17,621 bases of DNA from Rhodobacterales bacterium UBA7416 (GCA_002469545.1 DKMK01000013.1:1-17621); one strand, 5' to 3'. Shown: positions 5,914-13,583, counted from the stretch's first letter. A program made the numbers and translations. Notes: generated by a model from the letters alone, not told the origin.

Positions 5914-7884
5914 ATGGCAGCCAAAGACGACAATTCAAAGAGCAGTGATGGTAAAGACGGCATGGGTGACATGAGCCAAGCCGCAGTCAAAAAAATGATG
6001 GCCGTAGCGCGCGAGCGTGGCTACATCACTTATGACGAACTAAACGAAGTCATGCCCCCAGACACAGTCTCCTCCGAACAAATCGAAGACGTGATGTCCA
6101 TGTTGTCCGAAATGGGTATCAACATCATCGAAGCCGACGAAGTCGAAGTCGAAGATGAAGGCCCAACAGATGTGGCCGTCGTGGCAAACGATGAAAAATC
6201 CGTAACACTTGCCGCCACTGGCAAAGAAACACTTGATCGCACCGACGATCCCGTGCGCATGTATCTGCGCGAAATGGGTTCTGTTGAATTGCTTTCACGC
6301 GAAGGCGAAATCGCCATCGCAAAACGCATCGAAGCCGGTCGCAAAACAATGATCGAAGGCCTGTGCGAAAGCCCGCTAACATTCCAAGCGATCACCATTT
6401 GGCGCGACGAGCTGTTGGACGAAGAAATCCTTTTGCGCGATGTGATCGATCTGGAAACCACTTTCAGCGACACACTCGAAGACGAAGAAGAAGCACCTGT
6501 CGTGGCCCCCGTTGGCACACCGAAACCTGGCGCAGAAAAAGCCCAAGAACTGGACGCTGACGGCGATCCAATTTCCGACGACGATGATGACGACGAAGAA
6601 GACGAAGTGGCAAACCTATCGCTTGCGGCGATGGAAGAGGCCCTGAAACCTGATGTTTTGGCAACTTTGGCGAAAATCGCCAAGGATTATAACAAATTGG
6701 CAGCAATGCAGGACGAACGCATTTCAGCCACCATCAACGAAGACGATACATTCTCTGACAAGTCAGAAAAGTCATACCAAAAATTGCGCAAGTCCCTTGT
6801 GGAACAGGTCAACGCCCTGCACTTCCACAACAACCGTATCGACGCATTGATCGATCAGTTGTACGGCATTAACCGCAAAATCATGTCCATCGATTCAGGC
6901 ATGGTGAAACTGGCCGACCAATCACGCATTAACCGTCGTGAATTTGTCGAAAAATACCGTGGTCTTGAATTGGACCCAATGTGGATGGAAAACATCGCCC
7001 AAGAAGAGGGTCGCGGCTGGAAAACATTCATCGAAAAGCACGCAGACAAAGCAAACGAATTACGCGCAGACATGGGCCAAGTTGGCCAATACGTTGGCGT
7101 CGATATCCCTGAATTCCGCCGCATCGTAAACCAAGTACAAAAGGGCGAAAAAGAAGCCCGTGCAGCCAAGAAAGAAATGGTCGAAGCAAACCTACGCCTC
7201 GTTATTTCAATCGCGAAAAAATACACCAACCGTGGCCTACAATTCTTGGATTTGATCCAAGAAGGTAACATCGGCCTGATGAAAGCCGTGGATAAATTCG
7301 AATACCGTCGCGGTTACAAATTCAGCACCTATGCCACATGGTGGATCCGTCAGGCGATCACGCGTTCCATCGCGGATCAGGCACGCACAATCCGTATCCC
7401 AGTGCACATGATCGAAACGATCAATAAATTGGTGCGTACGGGTCGTCAAATGCTGCACGAAATCGGTCGCGAACCAACACCCGAAGAGTTGGCAGCGAAA
7501 CTACAAATGCCTTTGGACAAAGTCCGCAAGGTTATGAAAATCGCCAAAGAGCCAATTTCATTGGAAACCCCCATCGGTGACGAAGAAGATTCACAGCTGG
7601 GCGATTTCATCGAAGACAAAAACGCGATCCTACCATTGGAAAGCGCGATCCAAGGCAACCTAAAAGAAACCACAACCCGCGTTCTGGCATCCCTGACCCC
7701 CCGCGAAGAGCGCGTCTTGCGCATGCGTTTTGGTATCGGCATGAACACGGATCATACGTTGGAAGAGGTCGGTCAACAGTTCAGCGTGACCCGCGAACGT
7801 ATTCGTCAGATCGAGGCGAAGGCATTGCGTAAGTTGAAGCATCCTAGTCGTTCACGCAAGTTGCGGAGTTTCTTGGATCAGTAA
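5914..7884 (+). CDS. rpoD: RNA polymerase primary sigma factor RpoD (sigma-70)
   Basis: This 656-aa protein directs core RNA polymerase to housekeeping promoters. Region 1.1 lies near the N terminus (residues about 25-85, AAVKKMMAVARERGYITYDE), followed by region 1.2 (DPVRMYLREMGSVELLSREGE) and the non-conserved region with an acidic run SDDDDDDEEDEV. Regions 2.1-2.4 are at about residues 415-495 (GLQFLDLIQEGNIGLMKAV, YKFSTYATWWIRQAITRSI). Region 3 has PVHMIETINKL and EIGREPTPEELA. Region 4 ends the protein with the helix-turn-helix VTRERIRQIEAKALRKLKHP. AAGGAG lies 9 bases before the ATG. The gene follows dnaG and ends in a UUCG hairpin. Inverted repeats in its leader suggest a further layer of control. 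Confidence 0.98.
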   Translation: MAAKDDNSKSSDGKDGMGDMSQAAVKKMMAVARERGYITYDELNEVMPPDTVSSEQIEDVMSMLSEMGINIIEADEVEVEDEGPTDVAVVANDEKSVTLAATGKETLDRTDDPVRMYLREMGSVELLSREGEIAIAKRIEAGRKTMIEGLCESPLTFQAITIWRDELLDEEILLRDVIDLETTFSDTLEDEEEAPVVAPVGTPKPGAEKAQELDADGDPISDDDDDDEEDEVANLSLAAMEEALKPDVLATLAKIAKDYNKLAAMQDERISATINEDDTFSDKSEKSYQKLRKSLVEQVNALHFHNNRIDALIDQLYGINRKIMSIDSGMVKLADQSRINRREFVEKYRGLELDPMWMENIAQEEGRGWKTFIEKHADKANELRADMGQVGQYVGVDIPEFRRIVNQVQKGEKEARAAKKEMVEANLRLVISIAKKYTNRGLQFLDLIQEGNIGLMKAVDKFEYRRGYKFSTYATWWIRQAITRSIADQARTIRIPVHMIETINKLVRTGRQMLHEIGREPTPEELAAKLQMPLDKVRKVMKIAKEPISLETPIGDEEDSQLGDFIEDKNAILPLESAIQGNLKETTTRVLASLTPREERVLRMRFGIGMNTDHTLEEVGQQFSVTRERIRQIEAKALRKLKHPSRSRKLRSFLDQ

Positions 7885-7889
7885 TTTTT

Positions 7890-7911
7890 AAAGGCGCCTT
7901 CGGGCGCCTTT
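7890..7911. terminator. Hairpin with UUCG tetraloop between rpoD and the convergent exonuclease gene
   Basis: Perfect 9-bp stem, AAAGGCGCC (7890-7898) and GGCGCCTTT (7903-7911), around the loop TTCG, closed by a C-G pair, which is the very stable cUUCGg form. It begins 6 bp after the rpoD stop. The flanking A and T runs let it act in both directions, although no long U-tract follows. Confidence 0.85.
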
Positions 7912-7937
7912 ATAGCGAGTGCAGTTTCTTGGCGTCT

Positions 7938-8882
7938 CTAACTGTTAATAAGTAAATGGAATTCTTTTTCGCCAATAATTTGTAAATCGTATCCCTGCTC
8001 TATCAACTCTTCTGCTTTGCGATGTTTTGAGCTTTTAGAATGACCAGCTAATAATTCTAGATCTTGATCACCGACCACTAGCATCGTCAGCTTTTTGGAA
8101 ACTCCAGCTTTGACTGTAATTCCTTCACGCGCCGCTATTGCGCTTACTTCCTCCCTCGAAATTGAGAGCGCTCCAGTAAAGCACGCAAAATGGCCGAATA
8201 ATGGTCCATTTTTATTGCCCTCTACTGCAACACTATTTGGATAAATCTTTTTCTTGGCAGGCTCGTTTGCAATTTTAGAAAACTCTTTTCCCAATCGTGT
8301 TTCCGCTAGCACAACAACTTCAGCAGCAGCGCGCGCATCTTCAGCGGCATCGTGATGCCGAAACTTCAAATCCAATTCAGCCTTTAGGTTTGCCAGACCA
8401 TGCCCCCCATTCCCAACAAATTCGGGCCATGCACGACGGGCAATTTTCACACTATCTAACCATGATGTCTTCAATTTCTCTAACTCATGGTAGTGGCATG
8501 CAGAGTCCATTGCCTGTTTATCAAAGTTAGAGTGTTGGATTAAAATATGTACTTCTAAAAGTGGCCTTAGCCTCTCGAGCACATCAGTAAAACTCGGTGC
8601 GTTTTGAATTGTGTCCTCATCAATTCCATGAATACCCACATTGAAGTCAGAAAAACTCTCATCCGTAAATATATGTTGGCTATATATTTCCATAGAAGAA
8701 TCGTGCCGCACACAGGCTAATCCAACCTGACAGATGCTGAAATTATTTGAATTAGCGGTTTCAACGTCAAGGGCGATAAATCGAAACTCACCGGATGGCA
8801 CTTCGGAAAATCGAGACTTATTTTGCGAGCTGTGAGTTGGAGAATTTTTACTTGAAAACAACGCATTGAGTATACTTTTCAT
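7938..8882 (-). CDS. DEDDh-type 3'-5' exonuclease with C-terminal BRCT domain
   Basis: This 314-aa protein joins a DnaQ-like exonuclease to a BRCT domain. The exonuclease (about residues 32-195) shows the acidic residues of the DEDDh class: D39 and E41 in FIALDVETAN, D121 in HSNFDKQ, and H177 with D182 in HHDAAEDARAA. The BRCT domain covers about 227-312 (GHFACFTGALSISREEVSAIAAREG, LVVGDQD), like that in DNA ligase or in stand-alone DnaQ-BRCT proteins. It probably trims DNA ends in repair or a stress role; proofreading for the main polymerase is unlikely. The N terminus (1-30) is Ser/Asn-rich and disordered. The gene is AT-richer than rpoD and starts with a poor Shine-Dalgarno region, which suggests transfer. 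It converges on rpoD across a hairpin. Confidence 0.87.
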   Translation of the reverse strand: MKSILNALFSSKNSPTHSSQNKSRFSEVPSGEFRFIALDVETANSNNFSICQVGLACVRHDSSMEIYSQHIFTDESFSDFNVGIHGIDEDTIQNAPSFTDVLERLRPLLEVHILIQHSNFDKQAMDSACHYHELEKLKTSWLDSVKIARRAWPEFVGNGGHGLANLKAELDLKFRHHDAAEDARAAAEVVVLAETRLGKEFSKIANEPAKKKIYPNSVAVEGNKNGPLFGHFACFTGALSISREEVSAIAAREGITVKAGVSKKLTMLVVGDQDLELLAGHSKSSKHRKAEELIEQGYDLQIIGEKEFHLLINS

Positions 8883-8950
8883 TTTATAGCTTTCAAATAT
8901 TTATAATTTTAAAAATTAATCCTAGCGGAAATCCTGTTCAAATCAACCGT

Positions 8951-8956
8951 TATACT
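8951..8956 (+). promoter_or_regulatory. Possible -10 box TATACT in front of the candidate RNA
   Basis: TATACT lies 12-17 bp before the left arm of the 11-bp stem at 8968, which would put a transcription start near 8963-8968. No good -35 hexamer is found at the usual distance (GAAATC at 17 bp spacing), so the call is weak. Confidence 0.35.
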
Positions 8957-8963
8957 CTCTCAA

Positions 8964-9066
8964 CACAGTGCATCGCCAACCCGCCCGAACGGCTCTCGGA
9001 AATTCAGTGAATTCCCTGCCGCTGACAGGCTGGCGATGCACGGCGGTTACGCCTTATTCCGTGCAT
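8964..9066 (+). ncRNA. Candidate structured non-coding RNA (unrecognised)
   Basis: GTGCATCGCCA (8968-8978) pairs perfectly with TGGCGATGCAC (9031-9041), an 11-bp stem that closes a 52-base interior. Inside, GGAA-A-TTC (8998-9005) pairs with GAATTCC (9009-9015) around a 3-base loop with one bulged A, and CTG/CAG (9016-9018, 9026-9028) can form a smaller hairpin. Directly after the closing stem, GGCG-GTTA-CGCC (9042-9053) is followed by TTATT, a weak terminator-like end. ATGCACGG (9036-9043) can instead pair with CCGTGCAT (9059-9066), which would open the closing stem. I do not recognise an Rfam family. It could be a small RNA, a leader of the 53-aa gene, or a DNA-level cruciform; the strand follows from the TATACT box and is uncertain. 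Confidence 0.45.
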
Positions 9067-9105
9067 AAAATCCACTTCAGATCAACCAACCGCCACCAAA
9101 CATCC

Positions 9106-9138
9106 TGTGCACAGCTTGTGCATGCTTTGTGCATCCAA
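9106..9138. repeat. Three tandem 11-bp units, each starting TGTGCA
   Basis: The units are TGTGCACAGCT (9106-9116), TGTGCATGCTT (9117-9127) and TGTGCATCCAA (9128-9138). The spacing of exactly 11 bp is about one helical turn, so bound proteins would sit on one face of the DNA. Each unit matches 7 of 9 positions of the DnaA-box complement TGTGNATAA, but none matches fully. Confidence 0.7.
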
Positions 9139-9196
9139 ATCACACACCTTATTCCCCAAACTTCCCAAAACACCCACCCCGTGCTATCCTGCCCCC

Positions 9197-9358
9197 ATGG
9201 ACCCAATAACAATAACCTTCTACGCCGTTATTTGTGGCGTCTTATCAATGGTCGCACCCAACTTGGGCGGCACCATCCCGCGCCTTGGCATTGGTGCTAT
9301 CGTTGGAATTTTGGCCGCGGCTGTCCTGCCCGTCATACGAAGTATAATCGGATACTAA
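9197..9358 (+). CDS. Small two-helix membrane protein, conserved in Rhodobacterales (unknown function)
   Basis: This 53-aa protein starts MDPITITFYAVICGVLSMVA and continues through PNLGGTIPRLGIGAIVG to a second hydrophobic segment ending RSIIGY. The two membrane helices span about residues 5-20 and 29-47, joined by a Gly/Pro turn with one Arg. I remember similar short proteins in many Roseobacter genomes, without a known function. The ATG at 9197 was chosen because upstream codons in this frame (from 9107) cross the 11-bp repeats and read as non-protein-like sequence. There is no good Shine-Dalgarno sequence. The dienelactone hydrolase gene converges on it, with 19 bp between stops. Confidence 0.65.
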   Translation: MDPITITFYAVICGVLSMVAPNLGGTIPRLGIGAIVGILAAAVLPVIRSIIGY

Positions 9359-9377
9359 AGCCCCTTTGACCAAGACA

Positions 9378-10265
9378 CTAACTCAGATGCCTACCAAAAT
9401 GTTCCAGCGTCCGATCCCAGCTTAACTTGGCCTGCGCCTCGTCGTACCGCGCGGTGCTGTCGTTGTGGAAACCATGGTTCGCATCCGCGTAAATAAACGC
9501 CTGATAATCCGTTCCATGCGCCTTCAACGCCGCCTCATATGCGGGCCAACCAGCATTCACGCGCTTGTCCAAACCACCGTAATGCAACATCATTGCCGCC
9601 TTGATCGCTGGCACATCCGCCGCCGCCGCTTGGCGACCGTAATATGGTACAGACGCGGGCATTTCAGGATATGCCACCGCCAACGCGTTACAAACGCCCC
9701 CGCCATAACAAAACCCAACCGCGCCCACTTTGCCAGTCGATCCATCGTGACCCATCAGATATTCAAACGCCGCGAAGAAATCATTCATCAACGCCGCACG
9801 ATCTACGTTTTTCTGCATCACCTTACCCTCGGCATCATTGCCGGGATATCCACCCTGCGGGTACAATCCATCAGGCGCAAATGCCATATAACCCGCCTTG
9901 GCCAAACGGCGCGCCAGATCTTTGATATATGGGTTCAGCCCTCGGTTTTCGTGGATGACCAAAACGGCGGGTAATTTCCCCGTGGCGCTCACAGGTCTCA
10001 CCATATACCCCTCCATCTCGCCCTGCCCGTTCGGGCTGTCGTATTTTTCGTAAGTGGCGATAATATCTGGATCATTAAAATTGATCTGCTCGGCCCATGC
10101 GTAATTGGGCTGCATCATCGTGAACAGCGCGGTCGCAGTAACACCAACAGTGGCAAACTTGCCTGCACCATCCAAAAATTGACGTTTCGTGATCATCCCA
10201 TGGGCATAAAAATCATACAGCTCTAACAAACCAGGGTCGAAATCTTTTGCTGTTTTTCTTTCCAT
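9378..10265 (-). CDS. Dienelactone hydrolase family protein, YghX-like
   Basis: This 295-aa alpha/beta hydrolase has the nucleophile Cys186 in GFCYGGG and the catalytic His264 in ANHGFHND; HENRGLNPYIKDLARRLA is the conserved dienelactone hydrolase stretch and GGLDKRV carries the likely third acid. The N terminus, with AKDFDPGLLELYDFYAHGMITKRQFL followed by a hydrophobic stretch to about residue 60, matches the YghX branch, where a twin-arginine-like KRQFL segment precedes the hydrophobic run, so periplasmic export is possible. It hydrolyses an unknown ester or lactone. GGAGG lies about 5 bases before the ATG. It is transcribed away from the DUF1304 gene across a 170-bp gap and is probably monocistronic. 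Confidence 0.9.
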   Translation of the reverse strand: MERKTAKDFDPGLLELYDFYAHGMITKRQFLDGAGKFATVGVTATALFTMMQPNYAWAEQINFNDPDIIATYEKYDSPNGQGEMEGYMVRPVSATGKLPAVLVIHENRGLNPYIKDLARRLAKAGYMAFAPDGLYPQGGYPGNDAEGKVMQKNVDRAALMNDFFAAFEYLMGHDGSTGKVGAVGFCYGGGVCNALAVAYPEMPASVPYYGRQAAAADVPAIKAAMMLHYGGLDKRVNAGWPAYEAALKAHGTDYQAFIYADANHGFHNDSTARYDEAQAKLSWDRTLEHFGRHLS

Positions 10266-10386
10266 TCAAGCCTCCAATAAGTGTTCGATACACGCGATCA
10301 TAACACAAATGGCCCCCTCAATGATCAAAATCGCGTCAACGCCTCCCTATCGGCACAAACGCCGCGTCATCACTCTTCTACCCTGA

Positions 10387-10415
10387 TTGACGCAAATGCC
10401 AGCCCGCCCTAGGTT
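10387..10415 (+). promoter_or_regulatory. Possible sigma-70 promoter of the DUF1304 gene
   Basis: TTGACG (10387-10392) and TAGGTT (10410-10415) are separated by 17 bp. Transcription would start near 10422, leaving a very short leader that consists almost only of the Shine-Dalgarno sequence AAGGAG (10423-10428). Confidence 0.4.
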
Positions 10416-10435
10416 GATGAAAAAGGAGACCACGC

Positions 10436-10798
10436 ATGTCCACCCTATCCATTATCCTGATCGCACTGATCGCATTCCTACATTTGTATATTCTGTGGTT
10501 CGAAATGTTCGCATGGACAACACGCGGCCCCAAAGTGTTCGCCAGCTTCCCCAAGGACCTGTTTGAACCCACCAAAACCTTGGCTGCAAATCAGGGATTA
10601 TATAACGGTTTTCTATCCGTTGGCCTGATCTGGTCATTGCTGATTGGTGATCCCGCATGGGCGCAAAACGTCGCCACATGCTTCCTTTTGTTCGTTGCAA
10701 TCGCTGGCATTTATGGCGCAGCGACCGCATCACGTAAAATTCTTTATGTTCAAACAATTCCGGCCATTCTTGCCCTATTGTCTATCCATATTTTCTAG
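10436..10798 (+). CDS. DUF1304 family membrane protein
   Basis: This 120-aa protein has four membrane helices at about residues 3-24, 55-72, 77-97 and 102-120, and the motif HLYILWFEMFAWTTRGPKVF with FASFPKDLFEPTKTLAANQGLYNGFL, which is typical of the DUF1304 family. The length is normal. It is an inner-membrane protein of unknown function. AAGGAG lies 7 bases before the ATG. Its stop (10796-10798) is only 3 bp from the stop of the convergent DUF302 gene, with no terminator between them, so the two transcripts must overlap or rely on factor-dependent ending. Confidence 0.9.
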   Translation: MSTLSIILIALIAFLHLYILWFEMFAWTTRGPKVFASFPKDLFEPTKTLAANQGLYNGFLSVGLIWSLLIGDPAWAQNVATCFLLFVAIAGIYGAATASRKILYVQTIPAILALLSIHIF

Positions 10799-10801
10799 CT
10801 G

Positions 10802-11233
10802 CTAAAACGCGACAGCATCGCCGACAATACTGGTCAATAAATCTTGAACCATTTTCATCGGTCCTTCGGGATAGGTCCGATGTCCAATCCGCACGCCATT
10901 GTCGTCTTCGATAACAAAAATCGAATACGGACAATGCACAATATTCATCGGATCAGCTTCCATAACCTTGCGCGAAATGACTGCCGAGCAGAAAAGAAAG
11001 ATATCAGCGCCCTTAAATATCTCGACGCTGGAACCAACATCTGCCCCCGTGCGTGCCAACATTTCGCCGGTGTGGCTGACGTAATCAATTACCAGCCCCT
11101 TACCAACAATCGCACCTTCTACAGCAAACGTCGCATCGTCGAAACTACCATCATAAGTGTATAAAACAGTATTATCAGCTTGGGCAGTTTGCGCCCACCC
11201 CAACAAAAGCAAACAGGCGATCAGTATACGCAT
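10802..11233 (-). CDS. Periplasmic DUF302 domain protein downstream of soxD
   Basis: This 143-aa protein starts with a clear Sec signal peptide (MRILIACLLLLGWAQTAQA, cleavage after residue 19) and then has a DUF302 domain: SFDDATFAVEGAIVGKGLVI near residues 28-47, FLFCSAVISRKVMEADPMNI around 80-100, and a final MKMVQDLLTSIVGDAV. DUF302 proteins are small periplasmic or cytoplasmic proteins of unclear role, some linked to redox or heme. I chose the ATG at 11233 because AAGGAGA lies just upstream and the signal peptide begins there; the longer frame to 11266 adds 11 residues before it. It lies 66 bp after soxD in the same direction and may be read with soxCD. A Cys is present in FLFCSA and another in VHCPYS. 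Confidence 0.8.
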   Translation of the reverse strand: MRILIACLLLLGWAQTAQADNTVLYTYDGSFDDATFAVEGAIVGKGLVIDYVSHTGEMLARTGADVGSSVEIFKGADIFLFCSAVISRKVMEADPMNIVHCPYSIFVIEDDNGVRIGHRTYPEGPMKMVQDLLTSIVGDAVAF

Positions 11234-11299
11234 TATATTCTCCTTCTTTGGAAAATCATAACACAACTGACCGCCTATCCAAAAGGATCATGTGGAAAA

Positions 11300-12331
11300 T
11301 TATTGAGAATTGGATTTCAAAAATTCAATAATCGCATCAAAATCTTTGTCTTTTTTCAAACCAGAGAAGGACATTTTAGTCCCCTTCATAAACGCTTTAG
11401 GTTTCTTCAAGAACGCACGTAAACTCGCGTCATCCCAAACTAACCCACCCTCAGCGGCGGTCTTTAATGCCTTGGAATATTTGAACTTTTCGACTTGTCC
11501 AGCAGGCGCATCGAAAATACCGTTCAACATCGGTCCGGTTCCGTTTTTGGCTTTATCACCGACTTTGTGACATGCTTTACACTTTTTGAAAACCTTGGCA
11601 CCTTTGGCAACCAATTCTTCATCCAATGCAGCTAAAACAGGTTCTACTTCTTCAACAACCACAGTTTCTTCAACAGCCGCAGGCTCAGATGCTACGGCCT
11701 TCGCGGCGTCTTCTTCGGGTGTTACATCCAAGACCAATGCACGCATCGTCACTTTGACATCCGCTTTACAGTTTTCCATGCACGGCTCACCGACCCATTT
11801 TATATGTTCTGTATCAAGACGGTCATCGATGATGAAACCATCCTTGTTTGGTAATTCAAAGTCAGCAAAGGTTTCATTCGACAATACAAAATCTTCATCC
11901 ACCAAATCATTTGAATAAATGATATAAGCAACGATTGAATAAACTTCGTCTGGGCTCAGTGATTGCGCATCACCAAAGGGCATAGATCGGTTCACATAAT
12001 CCCATGTAGTTGACAAATATGGCCAATAGCTACCCACTGTTTTCAATGGATCATCACGGTCCAATGTGTCTGTGCCACCAGCCAGCTTTGGCCAGTTGCC
12101 CACACCCTCGGCGAAATCACCATGGCATGCACCACACTTTTCAGAAAAAATTTCTTCGCCAGCCAAAACATCACCTGACCCTACAGGCAAGCCTGTACCG
12201 TCGGGGCGGACATCCTTGTTCCACGCCGCAATCTCTTCTGGTAACGCAACACGGCCCAGACCGTATGTGTCTGCGAAACTTGGCGATGCAACCACTGCTA
12301 GTGCAATTAATAAATTAGGAAACTTCAACAT
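11300..12331 (-). CDS. soxD: SoxD, diheme cytochrome c subunit of sulfane dehydrogenase SoxCD
   Basis: This 343-aa periplasmic protein takes electrons from SoxC during oxidation of the SoxY-bound sulfane sulfur and passes them to a small cytochrome c. It has a Sec signal peptide (residues 1-20, ending SFA), a first cytochrome c domain with CGACH at 66-70 and a likely Met ligand in RSMPFGDAQ, a Cys-containing middle domain (GEPCMENC), a Glu/Ala/Val-rich linker at about 205-240, and a second cytochrome c domain with CKACH at 251-255 and Met in GTKMSF. This two-heme plan and the soxC neighbour fit SoxD. The start codon lies inside the end of soxC (17-bp overlap), so translation is probably coupled. 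The DUF302 gene follows 66 bp downstream. Confidence 0.95.
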   Translation of the reverse strand: MLKFPNLLIALAVVASPSFADTYGLGRVALPEEIAAWNKDVRPDGTGLPVGSGDVLAGEEIFSEKCGACHGDFAEGVGNWPKLAGGTDTLDRDDPLKTVGSYWPYLSTTWDYVNRSMPFGDAQSLSPDEVYSIVAYIIYSNDLVDEDFVLSNETFADFELPNKDGFIIDDRLDTEHIKWVGEPCMENCKADVKVTMRALVLDVTPEEDAAKAVASEPAAVEETVVVEEVEPVLAALDEELVAKGAKVFKKCKACHKVGDKAKNGTGPMLNGIFDAPAGQVEKFKYSKALKTAAEGGLVWDDASLRAFLKKPKAFMKGTKMSFSGLKKDKDFDAIIEFLKSNSQ

Positions 12332-13583
12332 TTTCCGCCTCCCCGTTTGAATTGACCAACCATGTTTGGATGCAATTATTGTGATAGATTGAATTCAAGC
12401 CGCGCACTTCGCGAAGCTGTGTTTTGGTGGGTTGGACATATCCGGTTTCATCTATTGCACGTGATTGCAACATCATCTCTTCGCCGTCCCATGTGGTATC
12501 AAGATAAAAACGCGTCATCGCCATCTTTTCGCCCGGTTTGGCCAAACGTGCAGTTTCCCAAGACTTGCCACCATCTTTGGATACATCAACACGTGTGATT
12601 GCACCGCGACCAGTCCAAGCCAGCCCTGTGATAACCAATGGACCTTTGCCATGGGTGATTGGGGATTGCGGGCTGGGTGATGTTACAACGGATTTCGCGT
12701 CCATTGCCCATGTCCATTTACGCGACGTACCATTTTCCAATGTATCGGTGTATTTCGATGTTTCTTCGCGGCTCTCAACTGGACCGTCCATAACTTCGAT
12801 GCGGCGGATCCATTTGACCCACAAATTGCCTTCCCAACCGGGAACAACCAAACGCACAGGGTAACCGTGTTCTTTGCGCAATGCTTCGCCGTTTGCTTTG
12901 AATGCGATGATGCAGTCATCCAAGGCTTTTTCCATCGGGATCGAGCGGCCATTTGACGATGCATCAGCACCCTCAACATAAACCCATTTGTCTTTCAAAT
13001 CGCCTGCCGCGTCTAAACCAGCTTCTTCCAAGATCGTGCGCAATGAAACACCTGTGTATTCCATATTGTGGATCATGCCGTGCGTGAACTGCACACCGTT
13101 CAATTGTGCGCCTGCCCACTCCATGCCTGTGTTTGCGGCGCATTCACAAAAATAAACGTGGTTTTCACGTGGGAAACGTTCTAAATCTGCGTATGAAAAT
13201 ACCAATGGGCGATCGACCAAACCGTTGATCATCAAACGATAATCATCTTTTGTCAGTTCAATCGCACCTGAATGGTGACGCTCAAACGCGCAACCCTGTG
13301 GCGTGATCGTGCCATCCAAGGCGTGGATAGGCGTAAAGTTGATCGAACTGATCGTATCCGCAGTCAGCCATTCCACGTTCCGGCGAATTACATCCGCTTC
13401 GTGTGAAATCGGCAAGCCGTAAGGCGAGACATCAACACCATCACCCAGACCGCTTGCCCATGGTTGGACCTCGGTAATTAACGGATCTGGGGTTGCAGCA
13501 TTTGCAGTTCCTGCGACCCCAACTGTGGCACCTGCGGCCAAGCCTTTGGCCAAAAATGCGCGGCGTGACGTTTTGTTCGTCAT
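12315..13583 (-). CDS. soxC: SoxC, molybdenum subunit of sulfane dehydrogenase SoxCD
   Basis: This 422-aa protein belongs to the sulfite oxidase family and carries the molybdopterin cofactor of SoxCD. A Tat signal (SRRAFLAKGLAAGATVGVAG, with R7 and R8) exports it folded. The molybdenum-binding Cys is C148 in FCECAANTGMEW. GEALRKEHGYPVRLVVPGWEGNLWVKWIRRIEV is the conserved sulfite oxidase stretch, and an Ig-like dimerisation domain follows from about residue 310. GGAGT lies upstream of the ATG. The gene overlaps soxD by 17 bp. Unlike usual sox clusters, soxB is not directly upstream: rsgA and a DUF2189-like gene on the other strand lie between, and soxC has its own 312-bp leader region with inverted repeats. 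Confidence 0.95.
   Translation of the reverse strand: MTNKTSRRAFLAKGLAAGATVGVAGTANAATPDPLITEVQPWASGLGDGVDVSPYGLPISHEADVIRRNVEWLTADTISSINFTPIHALDGTITPQGCAFERHHSGAIELTKDDYRLMINGLVDRPLVFSYADLERFPRENHVYFCECAANTGMEWAGAQLNGVQFTHGMIHNMEYTGVSLRTILEEAGLDAAGDLKDKWVYVEGADASSNGRSIPMEKALDDCIIAFKANGEALRKEHGYPVRLVVPGWEGNLWVKWIRRIEVMDGPVESREETSKYTDTLENGTSRKWTWAMDAKSVVTSPSPQSPITHGKGPLVITGLAWTGRGAITRVDVSKDGGKSWETARLAKPGEKMAMTRFYLDTTWDGEEMMLQSRAIDETGYVQPTKTQLREVRGLNSIYHNNCIQTWLVNSNGEAENVEVS

Larger units (their letters stand above)
8883..9196. other. Gene-free stretch of 314 bp between the exonuclease and a small membrane protein gene
   Basis: The first 60 bp are very AT-rich. Then come a TATACT box (8951), a candidate structured RNA (8964-9066), and three 11-bp repeats (9106-9138) about 60 bp before the next start codon. 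Open frames across it have no Shine-Dalgarno sequence or recognisable protein, so I see no gene for a protein here. Confidence 0.7.

Noticed and set aside
6030..6683. 217-aa Ser-rich open frame on the minus strand
   Set aside because: It is the antisense image of the acidic regions of rpoD; Asp and Glu codons read as Ser and similar on the opposite strand. No start signal.
8968..9041. tRNA gene, suggested by the 74-base length and closing stem
   Set aside because: The stem is 11 bp, there is no T-loop (GGTTCGA-type) sequence and no proper D or anticodon arm.
9106..9138. Chromosomal origin with DnaA boxes
   Set aside because: No perfect TTATCCACA-type box, no dnaA gene nearby, and only three 7-of-9 matches.
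9465..9974. 169-aa open frame on the plus strand
   Set aside because: It lies fully antisense to the well-supported dienelactone hydrolase gene and has an Arg/His-rich, non-protein-like composition.
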